A stretch of DNA of 61,278 nt from positions 1 to 61,278 of the forward strand of contig PHEC01000003.1 of assembly GCA_002841115.1 (NCBI GenBank), read 5' to 3'. Origin of the DNA: Alphaproteobacteria bacterium HGW-Alphaproteobacteria-6. GTDB lineage: Bacteria > Pseudomonadota > Alphaproteobacteria > Rhodobacterales > Rhodobacteraceae. The translations under genes and the position numbers were made by a program. Below the pieces are notes generated by a model. The model was not told the origin of the DNA, ran no database searches, and saw only the letters and a program-made list of their open reading frames with translations. The first letter of the stretch is position 1, and each line of letters opens with the position of its first letter. This document shows positions 40,313-50,115 of the stretch, piece after piece.

Positions 40313-43300
40313 TCACTCGCCCGGCACCGCCCTTGCCTGCTCGCCCAGCGGATAGGGCAGATGCGCCAGCATCTCCTTCGGGCAGACCTGGATGAAATGC
40401 GCCCGCTCGGTGGCCCAGTCCTGCAGGATCAACCGCGCCTTCGGGCTGCCGGTCTCGGCAGCGTGACGGGTGATCAGCGCCTTCAGCTCGTCCTCCCAAT
40501 GCGGATGCCCCAGGGGCCCGGTCACCAGCGTCTCGCGGTTGATCAGCGCCCCGGCGCGGCCGTCGGGATCATGCAGATAGGCCATGCCGCCGGTCATGCC
40601 GGCACCGAAATTGGCACCAATCGAGCCGAGGATCACCGCGACCCCGCCGGTCATGTATTCGCAACCGTTCGAGCCGCAGCCCTCGATCACCACCGTCGCA
40701 CCCGAGTTCCGGACCGCGAAACGCTCGCCCGCCCGGCCCGAGGCGAAAAGGTAGCCGTCGGTCGCACCGTACAGCACGGTATTGCCGATGATGGTATTGG
40801 CCGAGGCTTCGAGCGGCGAGATCATCGGCGGGCGCACCACGATGACACCCCCCGACAGGCCCTTGCCGACATAGTCATTGGCATCGCCCGACACCTCGAG
40901 CTTCAGCCCCGGTGCGGCGAAGGCGCCGAGCGACTGACCGCAGGAGCCCGACAGCTTGACCGTCAGGTGATCGGGTTGCAGCGCATTGCGCATCCCGAAC
41001 TTGCGCACGATCAGCGACGAGGCCCGCGCGCCGATGGTGCGGTGGGTGTTCCGGACCGCATAGCTGAGCTGCATCTTCTCGCCATCCTCGAAGAACCGCG
41101 CGCCGTCGCGGATGATCTCGGCATCCAGCGTGTCCAGCACCATGTTGCGCGGCTTGGAGCGGTCGTAGACGATCCGCTCGGCGCCATCGACGGTGATCAG
41201 CAAGGGGTTGAGGTCGAGGTCGTCAAGGTCGGCCGAGCCGCGGCTGACCTGGCTGAGAAGATCGGCCCGGCCGATGATCTCGTCGAGGCTGCGCGCGCCG
41301 ATCTGGCTGAGGATCTCGCGCACCTCCTGGGCATAGAAGGTGATCAGGTTGACCACCTTGTCGGCGCTGCCGGTGAACTTGGCCCGAAGCGCCTCGTCCT
41401 GGGTGCAGACGCCGACCGGGCAGGTGTTCGACTGGCACTGGCGCACCATGATGCAGCCCATGGCGATCAGCGCGGCGGTGCCGATGCCGTATTCCTCGGC
41501 GCCCATCATCGCGGCAATGATGATGTCGCGCCCGGTGCGCAGCCCGCCATCGGTGCGCAGGGTGATCCGGTCGCGCAAGCGGTTCATCGCCAGGACCTGA
41601 TGCGCCTCGGTCAGGCCCATCTCCCACGGCAGGCCGGCATATTTGATCGAGGTGGCGGGCGAGGCGCCGGTGCCGCCGTTGTGGCCCGAGATCAGGATGA
41701 TGTCGGCCCTGGCCTTGGCGACCCCGGCGGCGATCGTGCCGACGCCGGAGGAGGAGACCAGCTTGACCGTCACCTTGGCGCGCGGGTTGATCTGCTTGAG
41801 GTCATAGATCAGCTGCGCCAGATCCTCGATGCTGTAGATATCGTGATGCGGCGGCGGGCTGATCAGCGTCACCCCCGGCGTCGAGTGGCGCAGGCGGGCA
41901 ATCAGCTTGGTCACCTTGAGCCCCGGCAACTGCCCGCCCTCGCCGGGCTTGGCGCCCTGGGCGACCTTGATTTCCAGTTCCTCGCAGGCGTTGAGGTATT
42001 CGGCCGTCACCCCGAAGCGGCCCGACGCCACCTGCTTGATCTTGGCCGAGGGGTTGTCGCCGTTGGCCTCCGGGGTGAAATGCGCCGGATCTTCGCCGCC
42101 CTCGCCGCTGTCGGACTTGGCGCCGATCCGGTTCATCGCGATGTTCAGCGTCTTGTGCGCCTCGGGGGAAAGCGCGCCAAGGCTCATCCCCGGCGTGACG
42201 AAGCGCTTGCGGATCGAGGTGATCGATTCCACCTCCTCGATCGGCACCGGCCGGCCCATCGGCTTGATGTCGAGAAGGTCGCGGATATGGATCGGCGGAT
42301 TGGCCCGCATCGTCGCCGAATACTGCTTCCACAGGTCATAGGAGGCCCGCTCGCAGGCGGTTTGCAGCATGTGCATCGTCGTCGCTTCCCAGGCGTGTTT
42401 CTCGCCCTTCGCCCGCGCCTTGTAAAAGCCGCCGACCGGCAGCACGTCGGCCGGGGCGGTCCAGCCCTTCGCGTGGATCTCCTCCATCTTGTGCTGGATG
42501 CCGGTGACCCCGATGCCCGAGATGCGGCTGTGCATGCCGGGGAAATATTCCGCCACCATGGCGCGCGACAGCCCGACCGCCTCGAAGTTCAACCCGCCGC
42601 GATAGGAGGAGATGACCGAAATGCCCATCTTCGACATGATCTTCAGAAGGCCCGCGTCGATCGCGTCGCGGTAGCGGCGCATCGCGTCCAGCAGCGTGCC
42701 CTCGATCAGCCCGCGCCGCACCCGGTCGGCGATCGAATCCTGCGCCAGATAGGCGTTGACCGTGGTCGCCCCGCCGCCGATCAGCACCGCGAAGTAATGC
42801 GGATCGATGCATTCGGCCGAGCGCACGTTGATCGAGCAGAAGGTGCGCAGACCCTTGCGGGTCAGCCAGCTGTGCACCGCGCTGGTGGCGAGGATCATCG
42901 GCATCGCCACCTTGTCGGGGCCCTGATGCTGATCGCTCAGCACGATATGGCCGACGCCCGAGCGCACCGCATCCTCGGCCTCGGCGCGGATCCGCTCCAG
43001 CCCCTGACGCAGCGCATCGGCGCCCGCGCCTGCGGCGAAAGTGCAGTCGATGAAGGCGACATGGCCGTCGAACTGGCGCACCATCGCGTCGAACTCGGCA
43101 TTGGCGATGAACGGGCTTTCCAGCACCAGGATCTCGGTCTGGCTGCTGTCCTCGTCGAGCACGTTCTTGAGGTTGCCAAAACGGGTCTTCAGGCTCATCA
43201 CCCGCGCCTCGCGCAAGCTGTCGATCGGCGGGTTGGTGACCTGGCTGAAGTTCTGCCGGAAGAAATGCGACAGCGGCCGGTATTGCCGCGACAGCACCGC

Positions 43301-44851
43301 CGGCGGCGTGTCGTCGCCCATCGAGGCGATCATCTCCTTGCCGTCCTCGGCCATCGGCGCCAGAACCTGCTCCAGCTCTTCCAGCGTGTAGCCGGCGGCG
43401 ATCTGGCGGCGGCGCAGGTCGGCGCCCTCGTGGATCGCGTGTTCCGGCACGTCGCGCAGAATCGCGTTCAGATCGACGACCTTGTCGATCCAGTCGGCAT
43501 AGGGCAACGCCGCCGCCAGCCGGTCCTTCATCTCGGCGTCGTGGTAAAGCCGGCCTTCGGCCATGTCGACCGCGATCATCTGGCCGGGCCCAAGCGCACC
43601 CTTCTCGCGCACCACCGCCTCGTCGACCGGCACCATCCCGGCCTCTGACCCGGCGATCAGCAAGCCGTCGCCGGTGACGACATAGCGCATCGGCCGCAGG
43701 CCGTTGCGGTCAAGCCCGCCGCAGACCCAGCGGCCATCGGTCATCGCCAGTGCTGCCGGCCCGTCCCAGGGTTCCATCACCGCGTTGCAATAGGCATACA
43801 TGTCCTGCCAGGGCTTGGGCAGTTCCACCGTCGATTTCGACCAGGCCTCGGGCACCAGCATGGTCTTGGCCATCGGCGCCGAGCGCCCGGCACGCACCAA
43901 GACCTCGAAGACCGCGTCAAGCGCCGCACTGTCGCTGGAGCCCTGCGCCACGATCGGCTTGATATCGCCGGCCTGCTCGCCGAAGGTCGCGCTGGCCATG
44001 CGGATCTCGTGGCTTTTCATCCAGTTGAGGTTGCCCTTCAGCGTGTTGATCTCGCCGTTATGGGCCAGCATGCGGAACGGCTGGGCCAGCCACCATTGCG
44101 GGAAGGTATTGGTCGAATAGCGCTGGTGATAGATCGCGAAGGCGCTCTCGAACCGCTCGTCCTTGAGGTCGGGATAGAATTCGGCGACCTGTTCGGCCAG
44201 CATCATGCCCTTGTAGATGATCGACCGGCACGACAGCGAACAAAGATACATGCCGACGATGCCGGCCGCCTGCGCCGCCTTCTCGATCCGCCGACGGATG
44301 ACGTAAAGCTCGCGCTCGAAGGCCTCGCGGTCGGTGCCCTTGCCGTTGCGGATCAGGATCTGCTCGATCTCGGGGCGGGTGGCATTGGCCTTCTCGCCCA
44401 GAACTTCGGTGTTCACCGGGACATGGCGCCAGCCGTAGATGTCATAGCCCATGCGCAGCACTTCGGTCTCGACGATGGTGCGGCAGGTCTCCTGCGCGCC
44501 GAAATCGGTGCGCGGCAGGAAGACCTGGCCAACCGCGACCAGCGCCTTCATGTCGGGCTCGTGCCCGGTGCGCCGGATCTGGTCGTAAAAGAACGGCACC
44601 GGGATCTGGACATGGATGCCGGCACCGTCACCGGTCTTGCCGTCGGCATCGACCGCGCCGCGATGCCAGACCGCCTTCAGGGCGTCGATGCCGTGCTCGA
44701 CGACCTTTCGGCTCGCCTTGCCGTCGATCGACACGACAAGGCCGACACCGCAGGAGGAATGCTCATCCTCGGCCCGGTAAAGGCTGTTTTCAGCCATCCA
44801 GGCGCGTTTGCTTTCCTCGGCGGCGGGCCAGCTTGCATCGAACTCGGTCAT
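40313..44851 (-). CDS. gltB: Glutamate synthase (NADPH) large subunit
   Basis: A 1512-aa enzyme that converts glutamine and 2-oxoglutarate to two glutamates. The N-terminal amidotransferase begins after a propeptide at the catalytic cysteine of CGVGLVVSIDG (about residue 34). The central and FMN domains include GEGGEDPAHFTPEANGDN and ISGHNGGTGASPATSIKYAG. The 3Fe-4S motif CIMVRQCQSNTCPVGVC and the C-terminal GXGXG beta-helix (SGSCGQSLGAFAAPG) are all present. gltD lies upstream on the same strand, separated by three genes. Confidence 0.97.
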   Translation of the reverse strand: MTEFDASWPAAEESKRAWMAENSLYRAEDEHSSCGVGLVVSIDGKASRKVVEHGIDALKAVWHRGAVDADGKTGDGAGIHVQIPVPFFYDQIRRTGHEPDMKALVAVGQVFLPRTDFGAQETCRTIVETEVLRMGYDIYGWRHVPVNTEVLGEKANATRPEIEQILIRNGKGTDREAFERELYVIRRRIEKAAQAAGIVGMYLCSLSCRSIIYKGMMLAEQVAEFYPDLKDERFESAFAIYHQRYSTNTFPQWWLAQPFRMLAHNGEINTLKGNLNWMKSHEIRMASATFGEQAGDIKPIVAQGSSDSAALDAVFEVLVRAGRSAPMAKTMLVPEAWSKSTVELPKPWQDMYAYCNAVMEPWDGPAALAMTDGRWVCGGLDRNGLRPMRYVVTGDGLLIAGSEAGMVPVDEAVVREKGALGPGQMIAVDMAEGRLYHDAEMKDRLAAALPYADWIDKVVDLNAILRDVPEHAIHEGADLRRRQIAAGYTLEELEQVLAPMAEDGKEMIASMGDDTPPAVLSRQYRPLSHFFRQNFSQVTNPPIDSLREARVMSLKTRFGNLKNVLDEDSSQTEILVLESPFIANAEFDAMVRQFDGHVAFIDCTFAAGAGADALRQGLERIRAEAEDAVRSGVGHIVLSDQHQGPDKVAMPMILATSAVHSWLTRKGLRTFCSINVRSAECIDPHYFAVLIGGGATTVNAYLAQDSIADRVRRGLIEGTLLDAMRRYRDAIDAGLLKIMSKMGISVISSYRGGLNFEAVGLSRAMVAEYFPGMHSRISGIGVTGIQHKMEEIHAKGWTAPADVLPVGGFYKARAKGEKHAWEATTMHMLQTACERASYDLWKQYSATMRANPPIHIRDLLDIKPMGRPVPIEEVESITSIRKRFVTPGMSLGALSPEAHKTLNIAMNRIGAKSDSGEGGEDPAHFTPEANGDNPSAKIKQVASGRFGVTAEYLNACEELEIKVAQGAKPGEGGQLPGLKVTKLIARLRHSTPGVTLISPPPHHDIYSIEDLAQLIYDLKQINPRAKVTVKLVSSSGVGTIAAGVAKARADIILISGHNGGTGASPATSIKYAGLPWEMGLTEAHQVLAMNRLRDRITLRTDGGLRTGRDIIIAAMMGAEEYGIGTAALIAMGCIMVRQCQSNTCPVGVCTQDEALRAKFTGSADKVVNLITFYAQEVREILSQIGARSLDEIIGRADLLSQVSRGSADLDDLDLNPLLITVDGAERIVYDRSKPRNMVLDTLDAEIIRDGARFFEDGEKMQLSYAVRNTHRTIGARASSLIVRKFGMRNALQPDHLTVKLSGSCGQSLGAFAAPGLKLEVSGDANDYVGKGLSGGVIVVRPPMISPLEASANTIIGNTVLYGATDGYLFASGRAGERFAVRNSGATVVIEGCGSNGCEYMTGGVAVILGSIGANFGAGMTGGMAYLHDPDGRAGALINRETLVTGPLGHPHWEDELKALITRHAAETGSPKARLILQDWATERAHFIQVCPKEMLAHLPYPLGEQARAVPGE

Positions 44852-45273
44852 GGCAGGTCTCCCGCAAGGTGAGGGTGCTTGGCTTCGTATTCCGCCCGGG
44901 TTGCGCGGCGGTGGTCGCCGGCCAGCGCAAGGCCCGGCAGCGCCCGGTCGGTATAGATCTCGCTAGCCAGCGGAATGTCGCGGGCGGCGTCGAAAAGCCC
45001 CGGCATCAGCTCAAACGGGGCGTCGGCGGTATCGGTGTCGCGCATCCACAGATGCGACCCGCAGGTCGGGCAAAAGGCCCGCTCTGCAAAGGGCGTCGAC
45101 TGGTAGCGCGCGACCGGTCCGGTTACCGTCACGGCGGCGGCTGGCACGCTGAGGCTGACAAACAGGGCACCCGACCAGCGCTGGCACATCCGGCAATGGC
45201 AGGCGCCGGTAAAGCCGCCATGATCGGCGACGGTGACGCGGACCGCGCCGCACAGGCAATGGCCGGTGATCAT
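44848..45273 (-). CDS. GFA family protein (glutathione-dependent formaldehyde-activating-like)
   Basis: A 141-aa zinc protein of the GFA/Mss4-like fold with the ligand set CLCGAVRV, CHCRMCQRWSG and CPTCGSHLW. Family members have been linked to formaldehyde-glutathione binding, but many are of unknown function. It overlaps the gltB start by 4 bp and the preceding exported protein by 4 bp, so it is translationally coupled inside the gltD-gltB transcription unit. Confidence 0.9.
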   Translation of the reverse strand: MITGHCLCGAVRVTVADHGGFTGACHCRMCQRWSGALFVSLSVPAAAVTVTGPVARYQSTPFAERAFCPTCGSHLWMRDTDTADAPFELMPGLFDAARDIPLASEIYTDRALPGLALAGDHRRATRAEYEAKHPHLAGDLP

Positions 45274-45953
45274 GGCTGCACCCTGGCCATCATCTGGTCG
45301 CAGTCAAATTCCGGATCCTCGGACAAAAACCCGGTCTCGCCCGGCAGCGCGAAGGTGACCGGGGTGCTGATCACGCTGTCGCGGTCGCCGAAGGCATTCT
45401 CGAATTCCTCGGTATCGGCATAGAAGATGCGCCAGTCGCGCTGGATGAACTGCCGCCCCCAGCGGTGCCAGACCATCTCGCCCGCCCCGTCATAGGCGGT
45501 CAGGTCGAACTCGGTCCGCTCCAGCGCCACGCCGTCGATGGCAAGGCTTGCGCCGGTCAGCCGGTCATGGCCGACATAGCGGCGAACCTCGCCGCTGTCC
45601 GAGCGGGTGGTGAAATCGAAGTCGTCGCGCCCGGTCGCCAGAAGCGTGCTGAACGAGGCCGGATCGGCCTCGGTGGCGATCCGGTCACGCTCGCCGGTTT
45701 CCAGGTCGATGCTGTCGATCCAGCGTGTCTCGCTGTCGATCCGGCTGATGTAATGGGGCCCCTCGCTGTCCATGTAGACCGCCCATTGGTCGCCCGGCGC
45801 CTCGGCCGGGCAGCGGTAGTGCTGCGAGACCTGGCAATTGCGCAGCTGCGCGGTGGCATAGGCGGTGCAGCCCTGCGGCACCTGAAAGGTGCCTGCCGCG
45901 GCGAGGGCGGGCGCGGCGAAGAGCGCAAGCGCCATTAAAGCGAAGCGTGTCAT
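45270..45953 (-). CDS. Exported protein of unknown function, paralogue of the next gene
   Basis: A 227-aa protein with a signal peptide (residues 1-19, APALAAAG). The mature protein has a CTAYATAQLRNC...YRCPAE segment near its start and ends with an SEDPEFDCDQM motif. It has the same architecture as its upstream neighbour (Cys-rich start, beta-rich middle, PV...GE.GF.S..P..DC ending), so the two are diverged tandem duplicates. Coupled by 4-bp overlaps on both sides. Function unknown. Confidence 0.8.
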   Translation of the reverse strand: MTRFALMALALFAAPALAAAGTFQVPQGCTAYATAQLRNCQVSQHYRCPAEAPGDQWAVYMDSEGPHYISRIDSETRWIDSIDLETGERDRIATEADPASFSTLLATGRDDFDFTTRSDSGEVRRYVGHDRLTGASLAIDGVALERTEFDLTAYDGAGEMVWHRWGRQFIQRDWRIFYADTEEFENAFGDRDSVISTPVTFALPGETGFLSEDPEFDCDQMMARVQP

Positions 45954-46675
45954 GCGGTCTCCTGTCTCGTTGCCGCAGACACGGCAGAGATCGTTTGACA
46001 GTCCGGACCCGGTTCGGGCGAGGCGAAGCCTGGTTCTCCCTTGCGGATGAGACGCACCGGTATCGCCGGCGCGTCCGGATTGCTGTCGTCGAGTACGTCG
46101 ATATGTGACTCACCCTCGAACTCGATGCCCTCGACCAGATCGACGTAGTAGGCCGTGGTTCCGGACAGGGTGGGCATCGGGCTCTGCAGCACCAGTTCGA
46201 CGTCGCCCCGAATCCTCAGGAGCGTGTTCCGGCCCAGCTGAAACGGTGAACCTTCCGGTCGCACCAGAAACAATGCATGGGCGGACCGGGTGATGCCCAT
46301 GATCGTGAGCATGAATTCCTGTTCGAACCTGGCCGAGCCTGCCCGCATGATCTCATCGGGGGACGGCGAACTGTCCCCCGAGACGAACTCGACGTGGAAT
46401 TGTCCGTCGGCGTCCGAAAGCTGGACAAGGTCGCCATTCCCTCGGGTATGGGTAATCGTGTCGAGTTGGGCATCTTCGTAGGCCTCATGACGGATGTACG
46501 GCTCGCCATCCGCCGGGCACCGAAATATGATCTCGACGCTGCAATCCATCTTGTGGACCGTCAGGATCGGATCACAGGCCAGCGCGCGCGAAAATATGTC
46601 GTCCAGCGCTGCCGCCGGCAGAGCCGGAAGAAGCACAAGCGCGCCGATCAGCAGGAACTTTCGCACCTTGGTCAC
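45950..46675 (-). CDS. Exported protein of unknown function, paralogue of the preceding entry
   Basis: A 241-aa protein from a GTG start at 46675, which has AAGGA at suitable spacing; an ATG at 46696 is also in frame. A signal peptide (ALVLLPALPAAAL) is followed by CDPILTVHKMDCSVEIIFRCPADGE, and the protein ends with a KGEPGFASPEPGPDCQ motif shared with its neighbour. Base composition is lower in G+C than neighbouring genes. Lies 53 bp after gltD. Function unknown. Confidence 0.78.
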   Translation of the reverse strand: MTKVRKFLLIGALVLLPALPAAALDDIFSRALACDPILTVHKMDCSVEIIFRCPADGEPYIRHEAYEDAQLDTITHTRGNGDLVQLSDADGQFHVEFVSGDSSPSPDEIMRAGSARFEQEFMLTIMGITRSAHALFLVRPEGSPFQLGRNTLLRIRGDVELVLQSPMPTLSGTTAYYVDLVEGIEFEGESHIDVLDDSNPDAPAIPVRLIRKGEPGFASPEPGPDCQTISAVSAATRQETA

Positions 46676-46728
46676 CGTCAGGTTTCCTTCATCCAACCGA
46701 CCAGCATCGCTGATCGTCCAACCCTGGC

Positions 46729-48165
46729 CTACTCGGCCGCGACCGCCGCTGCCCCGGCCAGATCGGCCAGCACCGCCGCCGCCGCCTCGCGTCCGTCACG
46801 GATCGCCCAGACCACCAGGGAGGCGCCGCGCACGATGTCGCCCACCGCATAGACGCCGGGCAGGCTGGTGGCATGGCTGGTGAAGTCGGCGCGGACCGTG
46901 CCCCAGCGGGTGACCTCCAGCCCCTCGACCCCCCAGAGTCTCGGCAGGTCCTCGGGCTCGAACCCCAGCGCCTTGATCACCAGGTCGGCCGGCTCGGTGT
47001 AGTCGGCCCCCGCGATCAGTTCGGACGACTGGCGGCCGCTGACATCGGGCTGGCCGAGCCGCATGCGCTGCACGATCACGCCCTCGACCGCAGCCTCGCC
47101 GACAAAGCCGCGCGGCGCGGTCAGCCAGACGAACTCGACGCCCTCTTCCTCGGCATTGGCGACCTCGCGCTGGCTGCCGGGCATGTTGGCGCGGTCACGG
47201 CGGTAAAGGCATTTCACCGATTGCGCACCCTGGCGGATCGCGGTGCGCACGCAGTCCATCGCGGTGTCGCCGCCGCCGATGACGACGACGCGCTTGCCCT
47301 CGGCGTTCATCTCGCCGCTGTCGAACTCGGGCACCTCGTCGCCGAAACTCTTGCGGTTCGAGGCGGTCAGGTAGTCGATCGCCCGCACGATGCCGCTTGC
47401 CTGCGCGTTCGGGCCGGACAGATCGCGGCTTCGGTAGACGCCGGTGGCGATGATCACCGCGTCATGGCGCCCGCGGATCGCGTCGAAGGCCAGATCCTCG
47501 CCGACGCTGCAGTTCAGGACAAACTCGACCCCGCCCTTTTCCAGTTGGGCAATGCGCTGCATCACCACGTCCTTTTCCAGCTTGAAGCCGGGGATGCCGT
47601 AGGTCAGCAGCCCGCCGGCGCGGTCATGGCGGTCATAGACCGTGACCTGAAGCCCGGCGCGGCGCAGAACATCGGCGGCGGCCAGCCCACCCGGCCCGGC
47701 ACCGATGATGCCGACGCTTTCGGCGCGCTCGGCCGCCGGCCGGATCGCCCGGACCCAGCCATTGTCCCAGGCGGTATCGGTCAGGTATTTCTCGACCGCG
47801 CCGATGGTGACGGTGCCGTGGCCGGATTGCTCGATCACGCAGTTGCCTTCACAAAGCCGGTCCTGCGGGCAGATCCGGCCGCAGATCTCGGGAAAGGTGT
47901 TGGTCTCCTGGCTCAGCTCATAAGCCTCTTGCAGGCGGCCCTCGGCGGTCAGGCGCAGCCAGTCGGGGATGTTGTTGTGCAAGGGGCAATGGGTCTGGCA
48001 ATAGGGCACGCCGCACTGGCTGCACCGCGCCGCCTGTTCGGCGGCCTTGGCGGCGGCGAACTCGCGATAGATCTCGGCGAAATCCTGGGCGCGGACGCTG
48101 GCCACACGCTTTTCCGGCATCTCTTTCGAGACGGTCACGAACTTCAGCATGCGTTGCGTGGCCAT
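46729..48165 (-). CDS. gltD: Glutamate synthase small subunit
   Basis: A 478-aa FAD/NADPH oxidoreductase that passes electrons to GltB. It has two N-terminal iron-sulfur cysteine clusters (CSQCGVPYCQTHCPLHN and CGRICPQDRLCEGNC), an FAD motif (GIIGAGPGGLAAADVL), an NADPH motif (VVIGGGDTAMDCVRTA) and a C-terminal VYAVGDIVRGASLVVWAI. It has a GGGAGG-type ribosome-binding site. Two palindromes lie in its upstream region. Confidence 0.96.
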   Translation of the reverse strand: MATQRMLKFVTVSKEMPEKRVASVRAQDFAEIYREFAAAKAAEQAARCSQCGVPYCQTHCPLHNNIPDWLRLTAEGRLQEAYELSQETNTFPEICGRICPQDRLCEGNCVIEQSGHGTVTIGAVEKYLTDTAWDNGWVRAIRPAAERAESVGIIGAGPGGLAAADVLRRAGLQVTVYDRHDRAGGLLTYGIPGFKLEKDVVMQRIAQLEKGGVEFVLNCSVGEDLAFDAIRGRHDAVIIATGVYRSRDLSGPNAQASGIVRAIDYLTASNRKSFGDEVPEFDSGEMNAEGKRVVVIGGGDTAMDCVRTAIRQGAQSVKCLYRRDRANMPGSQREVANAEEEGVEFVWLTAPRGFVGEAAVEGVIVQRMRLGQPDVSGRQSSELIAGADYTEPADLVIKALGFEPEDLPRLWGVEGLEVTRWGTVRADFTSHATSLPGVYAVGDIVRGASLVVWAIRDGREAAAAVLADLAGAAAVAAE

Positions 48166-48223
48166 GATGGCGCCTCCCAGCCGCTATCGGGTGCACATTG
48201 CTACCCTGATGGCTGGAAAAATA

Positions 48224-48244
48224 AAAGTCACATATGCTGACTTT
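48224..48244. promoter_or_regulatory. Palindrome in the gltD promoter region
   Basis: Perfect inverted repeat AAAGTCA-CATATGC-TGACTTT, about 60-80 bp upstream of the gltD ATG, in an AT-rich segment. A likely operator or activator site for the glutamate synthase genes. Confidence 0.6.
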
Positions 48245-48298
48245 GTTTTAAAAATGTTCGACCGCAGTCGGTGAGTTTCGAGATTTTTCCCGATTTTT

Positions 48299-48317
48299 AG
48301 GTAAATATATATTACCT
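48299..48317. promoter_or_regulatory. AT-rich palindrome between uppP and gltD
   Basis: Perfect inverted repeat AGGTAA-ATATATA-TTACCT in the lowest-GC stretch of the window. It lies 5 bp after the uppP stop and about 135 bp upstream of gltD. It could be a second operator for gltD or a protein-binding site unrelated to either gene. Confidence 0.55.
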
Positions 48318-48322
48318 ATTTC

Positions 48323-49126
48323 TCAAAACCCGACCCCGAGTGCTGCCAGAACCAGCGTTCCGACGATGATTCGCCACCAGCCGAACAGCGCATAACCATG
48401 CCGGCCGACATAGCCCAGCAGCCAGCGCACCACGAGCAGGGCGGCGACGAAGGCGGCAACAAAGCCGATCGCGATCTCGCCCCAGGCAGCGCCGTCCAGA
48501 AGCGCGCGGTTCTTCCACAGGTCATAGCTGAAGGCCGCCGCCATGGTCGGCATCGACAGGAAGAATGAAAACTCCGCCGCCGCGCGCTTGTCGGCACCGA
48601 AGGCCAGCGCGCCGACGATCGTCGCCCCCGACCGCGACACGCCGGGGATCATCGCCAGGCACTGGATCACCCCGATCGCGAAGGCCATCGGCAGGGGAAA
48701 GCGGTCGGCCTGAAAGTGGCGCGGGCGCAGGGGCAGCCGGTCGACGACCAGCAGAACCACCCCGCCAAGGATCAGCATCACCGCGATCAGCCGCGGGCTT
48801 TCGAACAGCACGGTCTTGATGAAGTCATGCGCCAGCACCCCGACCACCACCGCCGGCAGGAAGGCCAGAAGCACCGAGCCGGCGAAGTGCCGCGCCGCCG
48901 GATCGCGCGGCAATCCGGTCAGGGTCTGGCCGATCTTGGCGGCATAGACCCCGACGATCGCCAGGATCGCGCCAAGCTGAATCACCACCTCGAAGGTCTT
49001 GCCGGCACTCTGGAAACCCAGAAAATGCCCCGCCAGCAGGATATGCCCGGTCGAGGACACCGGAATGAACTCGGTCAGCCCTTCGAGAAGGCCAAGCAGC
49101 AGCGACGCAAACGTGGTGTCGGCCAT
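48323..49126 (-). CDS. uppP: Undecaprenyl-diphosphatase
   Basis: A 267-aa integral membrane protein of the UppP/BacA family that recycles the undecaprenyl carrier for cell-wall synthesis. Motifs are [18 protein letters not shown] and [16 protein letters not shown], with about eight transmembrane segments. The ATG at 49126 is 7 bases from an AGGAG; a GTG one codon earlier is also possible. It lies upstream of gltD on the same strand. Confidence 0.95.
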   Translation of the reverse strand: MADTTFASLLLGLLEGLTEFIPVSSTGHILLAGHFLGFQSAGKTFEVVIQLGAILAIVGVYAAKIGQTLTGLPRDPAARHFAGSVLLAFLPAVVVGVLAHDFIKTVLFESPRLIAVMLILGGVVLLVVDRLPLRPRHFQADRFPLPMAFAIGVIQCLAMIPGVSRSGATIVGALAFGADKRAAAEFSFFLSMPTMAAAFSYDLWKNRALLDGAAWGEIAIGFVAAFVAALLVVRWLLGYVGRHGYALFGWWRIIVGTLVLAALGVGF

Positions 49127-49164
49127 CACCGCACTCCTTGGATCAACACCCCGGACGCCTCGCG

Positions 49165-50082
49165 TCAGCGGTAGTCGCTCAGATCGGTTCCGCCACCCAA
49201 AAGCGCGCCGAGGCGGGCATTGCTGGCGTCGAAATATCCGGCGAAGCGGTCGGCGACATAGGCCGATACCGGACGCCGGCCGGCCAGAAGCGGCGCGAAG
49301 GGAAAGCGCCGCAGCACGCCGCCCGCCAGACGGTAGGGCCCGCCCGCAGAACCGCCGAGCGTCAGCACCGGATTGGGGTTGAGAACGCTTTTGCGGAAAT
49401 GGTTGGCACGGCGCAGGAACGGGGCGGCATATTCGGGATAGCTGGGCGCATAGACCCGGCGGGCGGCCGGCGACAGGCCGCCATAATCGGTGGTTCCGGC
49501 AAAGGCCGCCAGTCCGGCCACCGCTGACGCCATGTCGGCCTTCAGGCTTTCCTGGGTCAGGACGTGGACATTCACGGCCCCGAACAGCGCCCGATAAAGC
49601 GCCACCAGCCGGTCATATTCGAAATGCTCCGGCCGGAAGGCGGCATAGCCGATATCGGTTTCGCCGGCAAAGAACTGCTTCCAGCCCATGGTGCCGCCGC
49701 GCGAAAGATACTGCATGTAGACCGAGGGAAGTATCCGGCGCTGCGCCCGGATCGAGATCAGGATGCGCGCGTCGGGCGCGATCGACTTCAGCCGCTCGGC
49801 ATAGATATCGCTGCCGATCCCGCCGAAGAAGGGATGGCCCGACAGGATCTCGGACGAGATCTCCGGCACTGCGCCGTGACCGAGGCCGTCCAGGCCACGC
49901 CCGACCATCGCCCGCGCGGCCGCCGCGTCAAAGCGCAGACCATGCGGGGCAACGATGTGATCGAAGACCTCGCGATGCCCGGCAATCTGGCGAAAGCCGT
50001 GCTCGGGCGTGAACAGAAGTTGCTGCATCCAGCTGGTCGCGGTCTTGTGGTATCCGACATGGATCAGAAGACGCGCCGGCAT
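49165..50082 (-). CDS. Sulfotransferase family protein
   Basis: A 305-aa protein with a PAPS-binding 5' loop ([17 protein letters not shown], residues 6-22) and a 3' phosphate site ([23 protein letters not shown]). These are the hallmarks of bacterial sulfotransferases, which sulfate glycans or other small acceptors using PAPS. It sits between uppP and the NDUFA9-like gene, all on the minus strand, and the acceptor is unknown. Confidence 0.85.
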   Translation of the reverse strand: MPARLLIHVGYHKTATSWMQQLLFTPEHGFRQIAGHREVFDHIVAPHGLRFDAAAARAMVGRGLDGLGHGAVPEISSEILSGHPFFGGIGSDIYAERLKSIAPDARILISIRAQRRILPSVYMQYLSRGGTMGWKQFFAGETDIGYAAFRPEHFEYDRLVALYRALFGAVNVHVLTQESLKADMASAVAGLAAFAGTTDYGGLSPAARRVYAPSYPEYAAPFLRRANHFRKSVLNPNPVLTLGGSAGGPYRLAGGVLRRFPFAPLLAGRRPVSAYVADRFAGYFDASNARLGALLGGGTDLSDYR

Positions 50083-50115
50083 ATCTGTCCCTCGATCTGA
50101 CGTGGCCGGGCCGGT

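Noticed and set aside
40190-43648. An 1152-codon open frame opposite gltB
   Set aside because: Typical antisense shadow in high-GC coding DNA; the opposite strand encodes an unambiguous glutamate synthase.
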